DNA of 64,000 nucleotides from Elysia marginata (lineage: Eukaryota; Mollusca; Gastropoda; Plakobranchidae): the NCBI GenBank assembly GCA_019649035.1, contig BMAT01004631.1:6172-70171 (forward strand), in the 5' to 3' direction. This document shows positions 1 through 9,143 of this stretch, piece by piece (the stretch's first letter is position 1; every line of letters begins with the position of its first letter). A model generated the notes under the pieces. That model searched no databases and was not told where the DNA came from. It saw nothing but the letters and a program-made list of their open reading frames with translations. The position numbers and the translations under genes are program-made.

Positions 1-1800
1 CAACACCTTGCCGAACTTTTTCCCCATTCGGCTAAAAAACTCCACAAATTCGTTTAGCCTTGCCAATGCCACCAAAAATGAAGAGGACGACTTTGGCAAA
101 ATAAAAGAGGTTTTTTTAAATCACTTAGATATAATTATGTCCAAAATAGGCGAGAAAATAATTCCTATGCTCGAATACCTTTTTGATTCGCTTACGCCTG
201 TACTCAACTGGCTCTACAAAAGTATGGACTGGATACCTCCCGTTTTTGGAAGTTTTATAGGTGTCTTGATAGTCGCCAAAATAGCTATGTGGGTATTCAA
301 TGCCTCTATGCTAGCAAACCCAATAGTCGCCATGGTAGCAGCTCTCGTAGCTACCTATTGTCATGGCAATAAAGAAGTGGGACGAATGGGGGGCAGGATT
401 TATGTCTGTATTAGGTATTTTTATGCTGGGACTATCTTTTATTATTATCCTTGTGTAAACACTCCGAAAGCACTGGGACAACATCTCAAACGCGTTTACG
501 GAAGGCTTGAAAGCTATCAGAATAGCTATCTTAGACATGCTAATTACTCCTGTTCTGTAGCTCTAGCTCTTGTCATATACTCCCGGACTAGGAGAGGAGG
601 TTTGTCGCAAAAATTGAAAGATGGCTTCGGCATTACTAAGGTAGAAGAGGCTAATAAAAAAACCCGAAGAGGAAGAGAAAAAATAAGGACAAAAAGGGGC
701 TTATGGGACATCACTGCAGGTGCTGTAGGAGGTGCCGGTGGCAACACCTTGCAAAGTCAAGTGAGCAAAGTGACTCTGGTGATGCTACCAAGACTAAAAG
801 CATCACTATCAACATAGATGCTCTTAACAAAAAAGGCAATTTCAATTTACGGCCAGTTGCTGTGCAAGGGATGACAGAGGATGATTTAGAAAAATGGTTT
901 TCTGAAATGATGCTTTAAAGTAGTAGTCCGTAATTCAGAACTTAGCTGATAATGGCACAGATAGGATTTAAAGACGAGTTTTTTAAAAAAGCTAAAGCAA
1001 GTCAATAAAGGGGGTTTTCCTGTGCCAAATGACCGATGAAGCAAGCAGGCGTTTTGCGATTGACTTATTTAAGGAACGGTTTATTTACAAAAACTAGTTA
1101 TACAAAAGCCGTGAGCCGTGGAAGTCCTAACAATGCAAAGACAGGGGGCATTAGTTATATACACTTAAGGCTAAAAAGGTCTATCTGCAAGCTATATAGT
1201 GGCAATTATTATGTCGCTATTGGTACCGATGTCCCCTACGCCGAGATACACAACGAAGGGGGCAAGATAAAGGAAACCTTAAGCGTAAGAAACCACCAAC
1301 GCAAAGGGGAGAACCTATAATGTCAAAAGCCATACAAGGCGGATGAACCTCACCTTGCCACCTTGCCAATGTTATAGGCGATAGCTACTTCCTTTCCAAA
1401 AAATAGAAAAGCACTTGATGAGAGAAATTGATAAAAAACTTTTACAAAGTACTTCTCAAAGCCTTTGAAGAAGATACAAACAAAGACTGCTACCGACAAG
1501 TGGGCATACTTCCTTTGAAACATATAGACCTTTATGGTCGGGCAAGACCAAAGCCCAGAGTTGAAAGAGTTCTATCAACTGTATAGCTTATGAGCAACTG
1601 CGCGATACCTCCAACTATTCTAAAAGCAAAGCAGAAGCATTTAAATGCTTTGATTTAGTAGATATTACTGACCAAATTATCAATAACATAAGTAGCAATG
1701 ACACTGCTACACTCTCTCTTAATACCGAAGGTATAGTCTCCTACAGTGGTAGATGTCTATACCCTCTCCTACGAACGCGAATACTTTGGCAAATCAAGAT
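1..1800 (+). mobile_element. Remnant of a Mu-like prophage (tail and morphogenesis genes)
   Basis: A fossil piece of a tailed-phage structural region. Recognisable parts are the end of a tail tape-measure protein (about 8-918: hydrophobic membrane-like stretch, Gly/Ala-rich segment, then a short acidic C-terminal tail), a Mu gpG-like virion-morphogenesis protein (about 951-1320, with a GTDVPYAEIHNEGG motif usual for that family), and traces of one more small structural protein (about 1385-1800). The coding potential is broken in several places, so it looks old and non-functional. The left end lies outside the window. Family assignment is from remembered motifs; alternative tailed-phage families are possible. 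Confidence 0.6.
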
Positions 1801-1807
1801 AAAAAAT

Positions 1808-2212
1808 GTGAAAACAAAAGACGCGATTGGTGATTTGAAAGCTGTACGAACCAGATACAAGCCTTTTGAATTGTACAACAAAACGATATACAACCATACC
1901 GCAAGAGTCAATGTAAGCGACAAATTTTGGGGGAGGAAACATCTTGTAAATCAACACGAAATATGTGACTATTTGAAAACTTGGAGACAAAAAGGGAATT
2001 GGAGTACAAAAAAAATTGATGCACATTTCGGGTATAATCACAGAGCTGGACATTGGTTTAGGAAAGACAACAATTCAGGATCCATACCCAAACCGAGCGA
2101 CTGGTGGGAACTGAAGAAACTTCTCCAATTTGATGATAAATACGACAAGCTGGTTACAGAGTTTGAAGAAAAAACAATATCTTTTTACTTAACGAAAATG
2201 ATTTTAGATTAA
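1808..2212 (+). pseudogene. Fragment of a C5-cytosine DNA methyltransferase
   Basis: The 134-residue reading frame resembles the target-recognition region of a cytosine-specific DNA methyltransferase, with the stretches VSDKFWGRKHLVNQ, HWFRKDNNSGSIP and KYDKLVTEFEEKTI. The catalytic N-terminal half (SAM-binding FxGxG and PCQ motifs) is absent, as are the terminal motifs IX-X, so it cannot be an active enzyme. It sits directly against the prophage remnant and probably came with that element or with a neighbouring restriction-modification cargo. I see no restriction enzyme partner. Confidence 0.5.
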
Positions 2213-2215
2213 AGG

Positions 2216-2442
2216 TTGTTGTATTCAAGGAGAAGATATGAACGAAGGCTATAAAAACAAACTCAAGTTTTTTGAAGAACTCCATTCCAAGCAAACAACA
2301 AATTAAAATTAGCTATATATTGGTGTACAAACAATTCTTCTTAACTGGTCGCACTTGATAGTTGAATCTATGCTTTTTTAAACTCACCTAAATATAAATA
2401 AAAAGTTAAATTTTTTTGTTTATTTGCACAAAAAAAAATGTT
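2216..2442. other. Spacer between prophage remnant and glycan locus
   Basis: No gene is supported here. It holds one inverted copy of the dispersed AAGTGCGA repeat (2349-2366) and an A/T-rich leader in front of the first SusC gene. Only a weak -7-like element (TTTATTTG at 2419-2426, one mismatch to TAnnTTTG) is visible. Confidence 0.5.
2349..2366 (-). repeat. Dispersed AAGTGCGA repeat, copy 1
   Basis: Reads TCGCACTTGATAGTTGAA on the plus strand, so the repeat (TTCAA...AAGTGCGA) runs on the minus strand. It marks the junction between the prophage remnant and the glycan locus. The best match is copy 3 at 25777-25794, which differs at one base. Confidence 0.6.
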
Positions 2443-5400
2443 ATGAATTATGAATTTTCATTAAAGTTATCAAAACATCTTGCAATGAAAATGATATTCT
2501 TACAATTGACTTTTTTCTCCATTTATTATGGATTTGCTCAAGATAGAGTCATTTCTGGAGAGGTCAAAGATGAAAGCGGGTCGCCTTTGATGGGTGTAAC
2601 CGTTTTGGAGAAAGGGACTAATAACGGAGTTCAGACGGATCTTTATGGTGCCTTTTCGTTGAATGTCTCACAGGGTAGTATTTTGCAGTTTAGTTTCACG
2701 GGGTTCAAAACAAGAGAAATGACAGTGGAGAGTATTCTTTCCTATCCGAAAGTTGTTTTACGGGTAGAATCTAATATTTTGGATGAAGTTGTAGTGGTGG
2801 GTTATGGAGAGGAATCGAAAGCTCTTCAAACATCTTCTGTGGTAAGTGTAAAGGCAGAAGAGGTAAATAATATCCCAACATCTCAGCTATCAACAAGTCT
2901 TGCCGGAAGACTTCCTGGTGTCAATATTGTTCAAAACACAGGTTTTGTTGGTGGTAGTGCTTCCGTTTCAGTTCGCGGAGCTAGTAATCAGGCACTCTAT
3001 ATTATTGATAATGTCATCTCAGATAAGGCTCAATTTGATGCCTTAGACCCCAGTGAAGTAGAATCTATAAATGTGCTAAAAGATGCAGCCGCTACATCAA
3101 TATACGGGGCGAGAGCATCGGGAGGGGTTCTCTTGATAAAAACAAAGTCTGGGGCTTTGGGAAAGGTGAAAGTAAATTACAGAGGAGTGGTAACAGGGTA
3201 TGGGCTAATGAATCCTTTGCAAGATTGGACTCCCGAACAAGAGTTAATTTACCTAAACTCTATGGCGTATAACAAAAATAGGGCGGCAGAAAATCCAGTT
3301 AAGAATTTTAAACCGCCTTATGACAAAGAGGCATTAGATTTTGCTAGGGATTCAATACATTACCAAAGCATAAATGATATTATATGGCGGAGTCCCTTCT
3401 CCCAGCAGCACAGTCTAAATGTTTCTGGAGGAACTGAAAGGATAAGATACTTTTTTGCTCTAAACTACAACAACAACAGGGGGTCCTATGACAAAACAAG
3501 CTTTAACAAGTATACGCTAAGAGCTAAAGTTGATGCTAATATCACAAAAAACCTAACTATTGGCACGAATATCAGTTACAACAGACGTATTACAGAGCGG
3601 TTCTACTGGCCTTATGATTGGGATGGTGGAGAAGGGTTTACCGTAGCCGATTTTTACAGACCTACTTTTAACCTTACAAGGCTTTATCCCTATTATAGTT
3701 TGCCGAATGGAAAACCTGTAGATTATGGAACTCCCGAAGCTATTCCAGTCATAAAAAACTGGCATTTTCATCCCCCTGAGACGATTTTCTCAAAAAACTA
3801 TAGGCATATTCACTACAATACATTTAATGCCATTTTTAATGCTAAATTGAAAATTCCACAAGTGGAAGGATTGTCTTTGAAGGTTTTAGGAAACTATAGA
3901 CAAGACACTTTCTTTAAGAAGGATTTTATAGGGGAATTTAATAGGCCTTATATTGTTCAGACAAAAGGTAAAAAAGGTGTAGATAATCTTAAGTTAGCTC
4001 CTTTGAAGCTTGATGATACGAATAGAAGACTTGAAAAATATAATCGTCAATTTACTGGAATTGATAACAATAATCGCCTCACGGAGCGTTACCAGATTAA
4101 TGGTTTTATCAATTATAAACGGACCTTTAACGAAACGCATTTCATAAGTTCTTTTATAGGCGTTGAACAATATCAATTATCTAGTAGGAGGATGTCAGGA
4201 ACTGCTAGTGATGTTTTGACAAAAAATAATGACCAAATTCTAGCGACCAATACTTCTTCTAAAAAAAGATACTTTGATGGATCAGAACTTTATAGAGGAA
4301 GGCTATCCTACTTTGGTAACTTTAAATACTCTTACAAGGGGAAGTATATCGGTGTGTTCTCTTTTAGAAATGATGGGTCTTACATCTTTTCAGAGAAGAA
4401 TCGTTTTGGGTTTTTCCCATCCGTTTCAGTTGCATGGGTAGCGAGTGAAGAGTCTTTTTTGGAACCTATAAAAAATTTCGCAAACTATTTTAAATTGAGA
4501 TTTTCCTATGGTACTACAGGGGATGATAGCACCCGCCCCTATCAATTCCGAAGCAGATATGTTCCTTCAGGGTCATACACTTTTGAGAATTCGACAATTC
4601 GAGGGATATCACCTCAGGGAAAACTCCCCAATCCAGATGTTAAATGGGCAACTAATATCACTATTGATCTTGGGGTTGACATGAAAATTCTCAATAAACA
4701 TTTGGGTCTTTCTTTTGATTATTTTGACACCCAACATACGGGTATATTAGTGTCCTCAGCAAGAGGAGTTCCTGGCACATTAGGAGCTTCCTTCCCCGCT
4801 ACCAATCAAGGAGAGCTAAAATCCTATGGGATAGACATTTCTATGAATTACCGAAATAAGATAGGGGAAGACTTTGTATACTCTATGGGATTCAATTTAG
4901 GTTATGCTATGGAAAAATTCGTTAAGTGGCCACAAGCAGAAAATATTCCTGATATTCAAAAAGTGATAGGGCTTCCTACTTCTGGAGTTGTCAGAGGATA
5001 TATTTCTAAAGGAATTATAAGAGATCAGGCTGTTATTGATGAGTTAAATGCTAAGAACTATTTACAACATGAACAGAAATTACAGCTAGGAAATGTTCTT
5101 ATAAAAGATATCAATGGCGATGATTACAAACCTGGTCCTGATGGGAGGGTAGACTCTAATGATATAGCCATTTTGTCTAAGAATGCGACTCCAAGACTGA
5201 ATTTTGGCATTCCTTTAGACTTTTCTTGGAAAGCTCTCTCTCTCAACATTTTCTTCCAAGGTGTCGGTCCCTACGACAAGTTTGTCAGTACTAAGAATGG
5301 CCTAGGCGTTTTTCAGGATAGGGATAGGCCTTATTTTAACATTTGGACACAAGCCTACTCCAAAGAGTATAACCTTGATGGAAAATACCCTTCTATTTTT

Positions 5401-5670
5401 GGTTCTTGGGACAATCCTACCCGCACCGGCAGACGTACATCTTTTTGGAAGCGTAATGGTGCTTACATAAGGTTAAAAAACATTAATCTTGCTTGTACAC
5501 TCCCTAAGAAATATTTAAAATCAGTAGGTATAGGTTCTCTTCGTTTGTATCTTAATGTAACGAATTTATTCACAATAACATCCTTTGAAGAGTATGATCC
5601 TGAACAAAGTTCATTTGATTCCTATCCGATGTTTAGAACCTACTCTGTAGGTATCAATTTATCATTTTAA
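2443..5670 (+). CDS. SusC-like TonB-dependent glycan transporter 1
   Basis: Outer-membrane TonB-dependent transporter of the SusC/RagA family, which imports oligosaccharides into the periplasm together with its SusD lid. The ATG at 2443 is preferred over an upstream in-frame TTG because it gives a plausible long signal peptide ending near FAQ-D (about residue 33). Domains in order: carboxypeptidase-D-like N-terminal extension (about 34-115), TonB box DEVVVVGYG (about 118-126), plug with the typical VSVRGASN and DAAATSIYGARASGGVLLI stretches, then a 22-strand barrel ending in SVGINLSF. At about 1075 residues it has normal SusC length. The SusD partner starts 27 bp downstream. Substrate is inferred from neighbours only. 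Confidence 0.95.
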   Translation: MNYEFSLKLSKHLAMKMIFLQLTFFSIYYGFAQDRVISGEVKDESGSPLMGVTVLEKGTNNGVQTDLYGAFSLNVSQGSILQFSFTGFKTREMTVESILSYPKVVLRVESNILDEVVVVGYGEESKALQTSSVVSVKAEEVNNIPTSQLSTSLAGRLPGVNIVQNTGFVGGSASVSVRGASNQALYIIDNVISDKAQFDALDPSEVESINVLKDAAATSIYGARASGGVLLIKTKSGALGKVKVNYRGVVTGYGLMNPLQDWTPEQELIYLNSMAYNKNRAAENPVKNFKPPYDKEALDFARDSIHYQSINDIIWRSPFSQQHSLNVSGGTERIRYFFALNYNNNRGSYDKTSFNKYTLRAKVDANITKNLTIGTNISYNRRITERFYWPYDWDGGEGFTVADFYRPTFNLTRLYPYYSLPNGKPVDYGTPEAIPVIKNWHFHPPETIFSKNYRHIHYNTFNAIFNAKLKIPQVEGLSLKVLGNYRQDTFFKKDFIGEFNRPYIVQTKGKKGVDNLKLAPLKLDDTNRRLEKYNRQFTGIDNNNRLTERYQINGFINYKRTFNETHFISSFIGVEQYQLSSRRMSGTASDVLTKNNDQILATNTSSKKRYFDGSELYRGRLSYFGNFKYSYKGKYIGVFSFRNDGSYIFSEKNRFGFFPSVSVAWVASEESFLEPIKNFANYFKLRFSYGTTGDDSTRPYQFRSRYVPSGSYTFENSTIRGISPQGKLPNPDVKWATNITIDLGVDMKILNKHLGLSFDYFDTQHTGILVSSARGVPGTLGASFPATNQGELKSYGIDISMNYRNKIGEDFVYSMGFNLGYAMEKFVKWPQAENIPDIQKVIGLPTSGVVRGYISKGIIRDQAVIDELNAKNYLQHEQKLQLGNVLIKDINGDDYKPGPDGRVDSNDIAILSKNATPRLNFGIPLDFSWKALSLNIFFQGVGPYDKFVSTKNGLGVFQDRDRPYFNIWTQAYSKEYNLDGKYPSIFGSWDNPTRTGRRTSFWKRNGAYIRLKNINLACTLPKKYLKSVGIGSLRLYLNVTNLFTITSFEEYDPEQSSFDSYPMFRTYSVGINLSF

Positions 5671-5697
5671 TTTATAAACCTTTTTAGGCACACAATT

Positions 5698-7482
5698 ATG
5701 AAAAATTATATTATTCCAAACATCTTTAATTTTTGGTTTGCTTTATTTTTATCCATTAGTAGTTTGATGATTTCATGCAATAGCGTACTAGATATAGATG
5801 ATTTAAGTGCCTTATCTCCGAAGGAGACTTGGAAGGACCCTGCTTTATCAAATTCATATTTAGCGAACTTGTATGCTGGTGTAATGCCAGGTGGTTGGCC
5901 TAATAAATCGGGATATCTCTATGCAGGGTTACCTGCAGATGGTAGAGTGGGCGTTATAAAATCTAGTACAATTAGCATATCCTCTCATCCTTGGTCAGAG
6001 TCTTTTGAAGGTGTCTATAGAAATATACGAAAGATTAATATTCTTTTGGAAGAGATTGAAAAGGGTACATTGGAAAAGGATGTTAAAAACACAATTGTGG
6101 GTCAGGCGTTATTCCTGAGAGCCTACAGCTATTTTTTACTAGTTAGGGTCTATGGTGGGGTTCCTCTTCTATTAAAACCTCAAAAGATAGAAGATAATCT
6201 AAAGGTGAGAAGGGCGTCTACCTTAAAAGTCTTCGAATCCATTAATAACGATTTGGAGAAATCTATTGCCCTGCTTAAAAATCAAAGTTTTGCAAATGGT
6301 GATAAAGGACGGATAGGTGAGGCAGCTTCCCTAGCATTTAAAGGTAGGGTATCTTTGTATATGGCTAGTCCTCTTTTCAATCCTAAAAATCCTTATACAA
6401 ACGCTTATTGGCAAAACGCTTATGCTACTACTAAAAAAGCTAAAGAAGAGCTGGAAACTAAGGGTTTTGCTTTGGCAGAGAAATATGAAGATATATGGAG
6501 TGTTAATAATGAGGGTAACGCTGAAGCATTATTAACAGTTAAATTCACTCCACCAACTAAGGTAAATGGTAGGGGTCTAGATTTTAGGATAAATAGGATA
6601 GATGAGGATGCTCCTGTATGGGGTTTTATAGAAAAGTACCCTATGAAAGACGGTTTACCAATTCATACGAGTAAGTACAATTATGAGCAGAAAACCTATT
6701 GGAAAGATAGAGACCCTAGGTTTTATGCTACTATTGTCTATAATGGAGCAGTTTGTGAGTTGGAAGGTGTTAGGGGAAGGCGTATCTATACGGACCCTAA
6801 ATTGAATACTAATGATCGTTTTAGGTATGATCCTATTAAGCCGGTAGCAAGAACAGGGATATTTTCAAAAAAAGGAATAGAAATAGAAATTTCAGACGAT
6901 CAAATAGAACAGACCGGAGTAGATTGGATAGAAATCCGTTTCGCGGAGGTGTTACTTAATTATGCTGAGGCAGCCAATGAAACGGGACATGTGGGTGAAG
7001 CCTTAACCGTCTTAAAAAGTATCAGAAAGCGAGCAGGTATAGAACCGGGTACTAGTTCTGACTATGGAATCAAAGCTACCTCCAAAGAAGATATAAGAGA
7101 GTTTATATACCTAGAGAGGCATATTGAGTTTATATTTGAAGGGCAGCGTTTTTGGGATCTTAAGAGGGCGAGGAAATTAAACATCCTTGCTGATTTGAAG
7201 GAGGAAGGTGTTATGGCCATTTTAAAAGAGAGTGTATTTGAAGCAGATAAAAAATCAAAAGTTTTTGAAAATAAACTTAAAAATTATGAATACAAACCAG
7301 AAGATTTTGAATATAAAGTGGGATCCATACTCAATAAAACAGTAGAAGAGTTGACATTTTTTAAAGATATAGGGAACGAAAAATATTACTTTGCCCCTAT
7401 ACCTGGTACTCAGTTGCGGAAAAACCCAAATTTAGAGCAGTCAAAATACTGGGGAGGGAACTTTAATCCCACTTTAGAATAA
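5698..7482 (+). CDS. SusD-like glycan-binding lipoprotein 1
   Basis: Surface lipoprotein of the SusD/RagB family that caps the SusC barrel and binds glycan outside the cell. It has a type II signal peptide with lipobox MISC (Cys about 27) followed by acidic residues (VLDIDD), which fits surface export in Bacteroidota. Family signatures include the helical repeat segment AYSYFLLVRVYGGVPLLL, the IRFAEVLLNYAEAANE helix, and the C-terminal region RHIEFIFEGQRFWDLKRAR. Length 594 residues is usual. It is cotranscribed with the SusC gene upstream. Confidence 0.95.
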   Translation: MKNYIIPNIFNFWFALFLSISSLMISCNSVLDIDDLSALSPKETWKDPALSNSYLANLYAGVMPGGWPNKSGYLYAGLPADGRVGVIKSSTISISSHPWSESFEGVYRNIRKINILLEEIEKGTLEKDVKNTIVGQALFLRAYSYFLLVRVYGGVPLLLKPQKIEDNLKVRRASTLKVFESINNDLEKSIALLKNQSFANGDKGRIGEAASLAFKGRVSLYMASPLFNPKNPYTNAYWQNAYATTKKAKEELETKGFALAEKYEDIWSVNNEGNAEALLTVKFTPPTKVNGRGLDFRINRIDEDAPVWGFIEKYPMKDGLPIHTSKYNYEQKTYWKDRDPRFYATIVYNGAVCELEGVRGRRIYTDPKLNTNDRFRYDPIKPVARTGIFSKKGIEIEISDDQIEQTGVDWIEIRFAEVLLNYAEAANETGHVGEALTVLKSIRKRAGIEPGTSSDYGIKATSKEDIREFIYLERHIEFIFEGQRFWDLKRARKLNILADLKEEGVMAILKESVFEADKKSKVFENKLKNYEYKPEDFEYKVGSILNKTVEELTFFKDIGNEKYYFAPIPGTQLRKNPNLEQSKYWGGNFNPTLE

Positions 7483-7560
7483 AAAAGTACCATAAACTAG
7501 AATTTTCATCTTGATGTTATTTTTTCTTCACAAAAATGGTTTTAATACCTTCAAATTATC

Positions 7561-7587
7561 TTGAATTTAAAAATTATACTACATTTG
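7561..7587 (+). promoter_or_regulatory. Candidate Bacteroidota promoter before GH109 gene
   Basis: TTG at 7561-7563 and TACATTTG (TAnnTTTG consensus) at 7580-7587, 16 bp apart, a little closer than the usual 17-23. The predicted start of transcription (about 7594) lies about 29 bp before the TTG start codon at 7623. Confidence 0.4.
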
Positions 7588-7622
7588 GCTATTCATTTAA
7601 TAATATATAAAGCCTAAAAAAT

Positions 7623-9041
7623 TTGAAAGATAATAGAAGGAATTTTCTAAAAATAGGGTTGTTGGGAAGTTTGGGGTTCTCATCCCAAAAGCTCTTTCCC
7701 AATGTCAACACTTCCGCCTTTAATAAAGTATATCCACTTCAAAAAAAGTGGCAACACTTTAATATGTCAGGTTATATGGCGCCAAAGATTGATACCGTGC
7801 GTGTCGCCATTATAGGTATTGGTTGGCGTGGTGGTAGTGCCGTTAAACGCATCAGCCGTATTGATAATGTGGATATCCGTTATTTATGTGACATTGAAGA
7901 GGGTCGCGCTAAAAAAGGGAAAGAATACTTGTCCAATACAAAACACAATCCAAAATTGTTTTTTGGGAAAACTTTTTCTTGGAAGGAAATGATTGATAAA
8001 GACGATATTGACCTTGTCTACATAACAACTCCTTGGGAGTGGCATACCCCTATGGCTGTCTATGCGATGGAATCAGGCAAGCATGTCGCTGTCGAAGTGC
8101 CTGCTGCCAAAACTATTGATCAATGTTGGCAACTTGTAGAAACATCTGAGCGCACTAAAAAGCACTGTATGATGCTGGAAAATTGTTGTTACGATTTCTT
8201 TGAATTATTAACGCTCAACCTGGCTCGAAAAGGCTTTTTTGGAGAAATTATTCATGGTGAGGGGGCGTACATTCACAATCTTCTCATCAATTGGAACTTT
8301 AACAAGCGTGGGTACTACAAAATGTGGCGTCTAAAAGAAAATGCCTTCCGCAATGGAAATCTCTATCCAACTCACGGATTGGGTCCGATTTGTCAAATTA
8401 TGAATATCAACAGAGGTGACCAAATGGATTACCTCAGTTCCATATCCAGTGGCGATTTTAATATGAAAAAAGAAGTTGAAAGACTGGCTAGGAGAGATGC
8501 TTTCTTTTCTCCTTATGCTAATGCAAACTACCGTGGGAATATGAACACAACGGTTGTAAAAACTAAAAAAGGACGCACAATCATGATTCAGCATGATGTG
8601 AGTTCACCAAGGGTTTATTCTCGAATACACCTAGTGAGTGGCAGTGAGGGATTTGCACGAAAATGGCCTGGTCCTGAGAAAATTTCAAAAGGTGAAAAGT
8701 GGCTTTCTAAAGAACAGATGAAAAAACTTGAAGAAAAATACACGCCCGAGATAGTTCGCAAAATCGGGAAATTAGCTAAGAAATTAGGTGGTCACGGGGG
8801 AATGGACTTTATCATGGATTGGCGTCTAATTGATTGTCTGAGGAATGGATTGCCATTAGACCAAGATGTGTACGATGCAGCCCTTTGGAGTTCTATATCG
8901 CCACTAAGTGAGCATTCTGTCGCTAATAGAGGAAACTCCGTTGATATTATTGATTTTACAGGAGGAAGTTGGAAACAAAATACTCCTGTTGACCTCTCTC
9001 TAAAGGGAGGGGGCAATACAGATGTGATATCTGTGAAGTAG
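7623..9041 (+). CDS. Tat-exported Gfo/Idh/MocA-fold glycosidase, GH109 type
   Basis: NAD-dependent glycosidase of the GH109 kind, whose founder removes terminal alpha-N-acetylgalactosamine (blood-group A). The N-terminus has a twin-arginine motif (NRRNFLKIG), so export of the folded, cofactor-loaded enzyme is likely. This decides the TTG start at 7623, because the next in-frame ATG (about residue 50) would remove the signal. Visible motifs are the Rossmann loop IGIGWRGGSA, the TPWEWHTPMAVYAM stretch, GKHVAVEVPAA, and HCMMLENCCYD, all close to GH109 consensus. 472 residues is normal for the family. A plain oxidoreductase is the alternative, but the LENCCY block favours GH109. Confidence 0.8.
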   Translation: MKDNRRNFLKIGLLGSLGFSSQKLFPNVNTSAFNKVYPLQKKWQHFNMSGYMAPKIDTVRVAIIGIGWRGGSAVKRISRIDNVDIRYLCDIEEGRAKKGKEYLSNTKHNPKLFFGKTFSWKEMIDKDDIDLVYITTPWEWHTPMAVYAMESGKHVAVEVPAAKTIDQCWQLVETSERTKKHCMMLENCCYDFFELLTLNLARKGFFGEIIHGEGAYIHNLLINWNFNKRGYYKMWRLKENAFRNGNLYPTHGLGPICQIMNINRGDQMDYLSSISSGDFNMKKEVERLARRDAFFSPYANANYRGNMNTTVVKTKKGRTIMIQHDVSSPRVYSRIHLVSGSEGFARKWPGPEKISKGEKWLSKEQMKKLEEKYTPEIVRKIGKLAKKLGGHGGMDFIMDWRLIDCLRNGLPLDQDVYDAALWSSISPLSEHSVANRGNSVDIIDFTGGSWKQNTPVDLSLKGGGNTDVISVK

Positions 9042-9143
9042 AGGACACTGTTTTTTAAAAGGGTTTGGAGATTCCTCATTTACTCAAAAAATGCCTATGT
9101 CAAAAACCTATAATCATTTGATAGCATAAAAAGATTCTAAATT

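Noticed and set aside
3553-4176. Minus-strand ORFs inside the SusC gene, and similar ORFs antisense to other genes
   Set aside because: They have no family likeness and overlap well-supported genes entirely; treated as chance frames.
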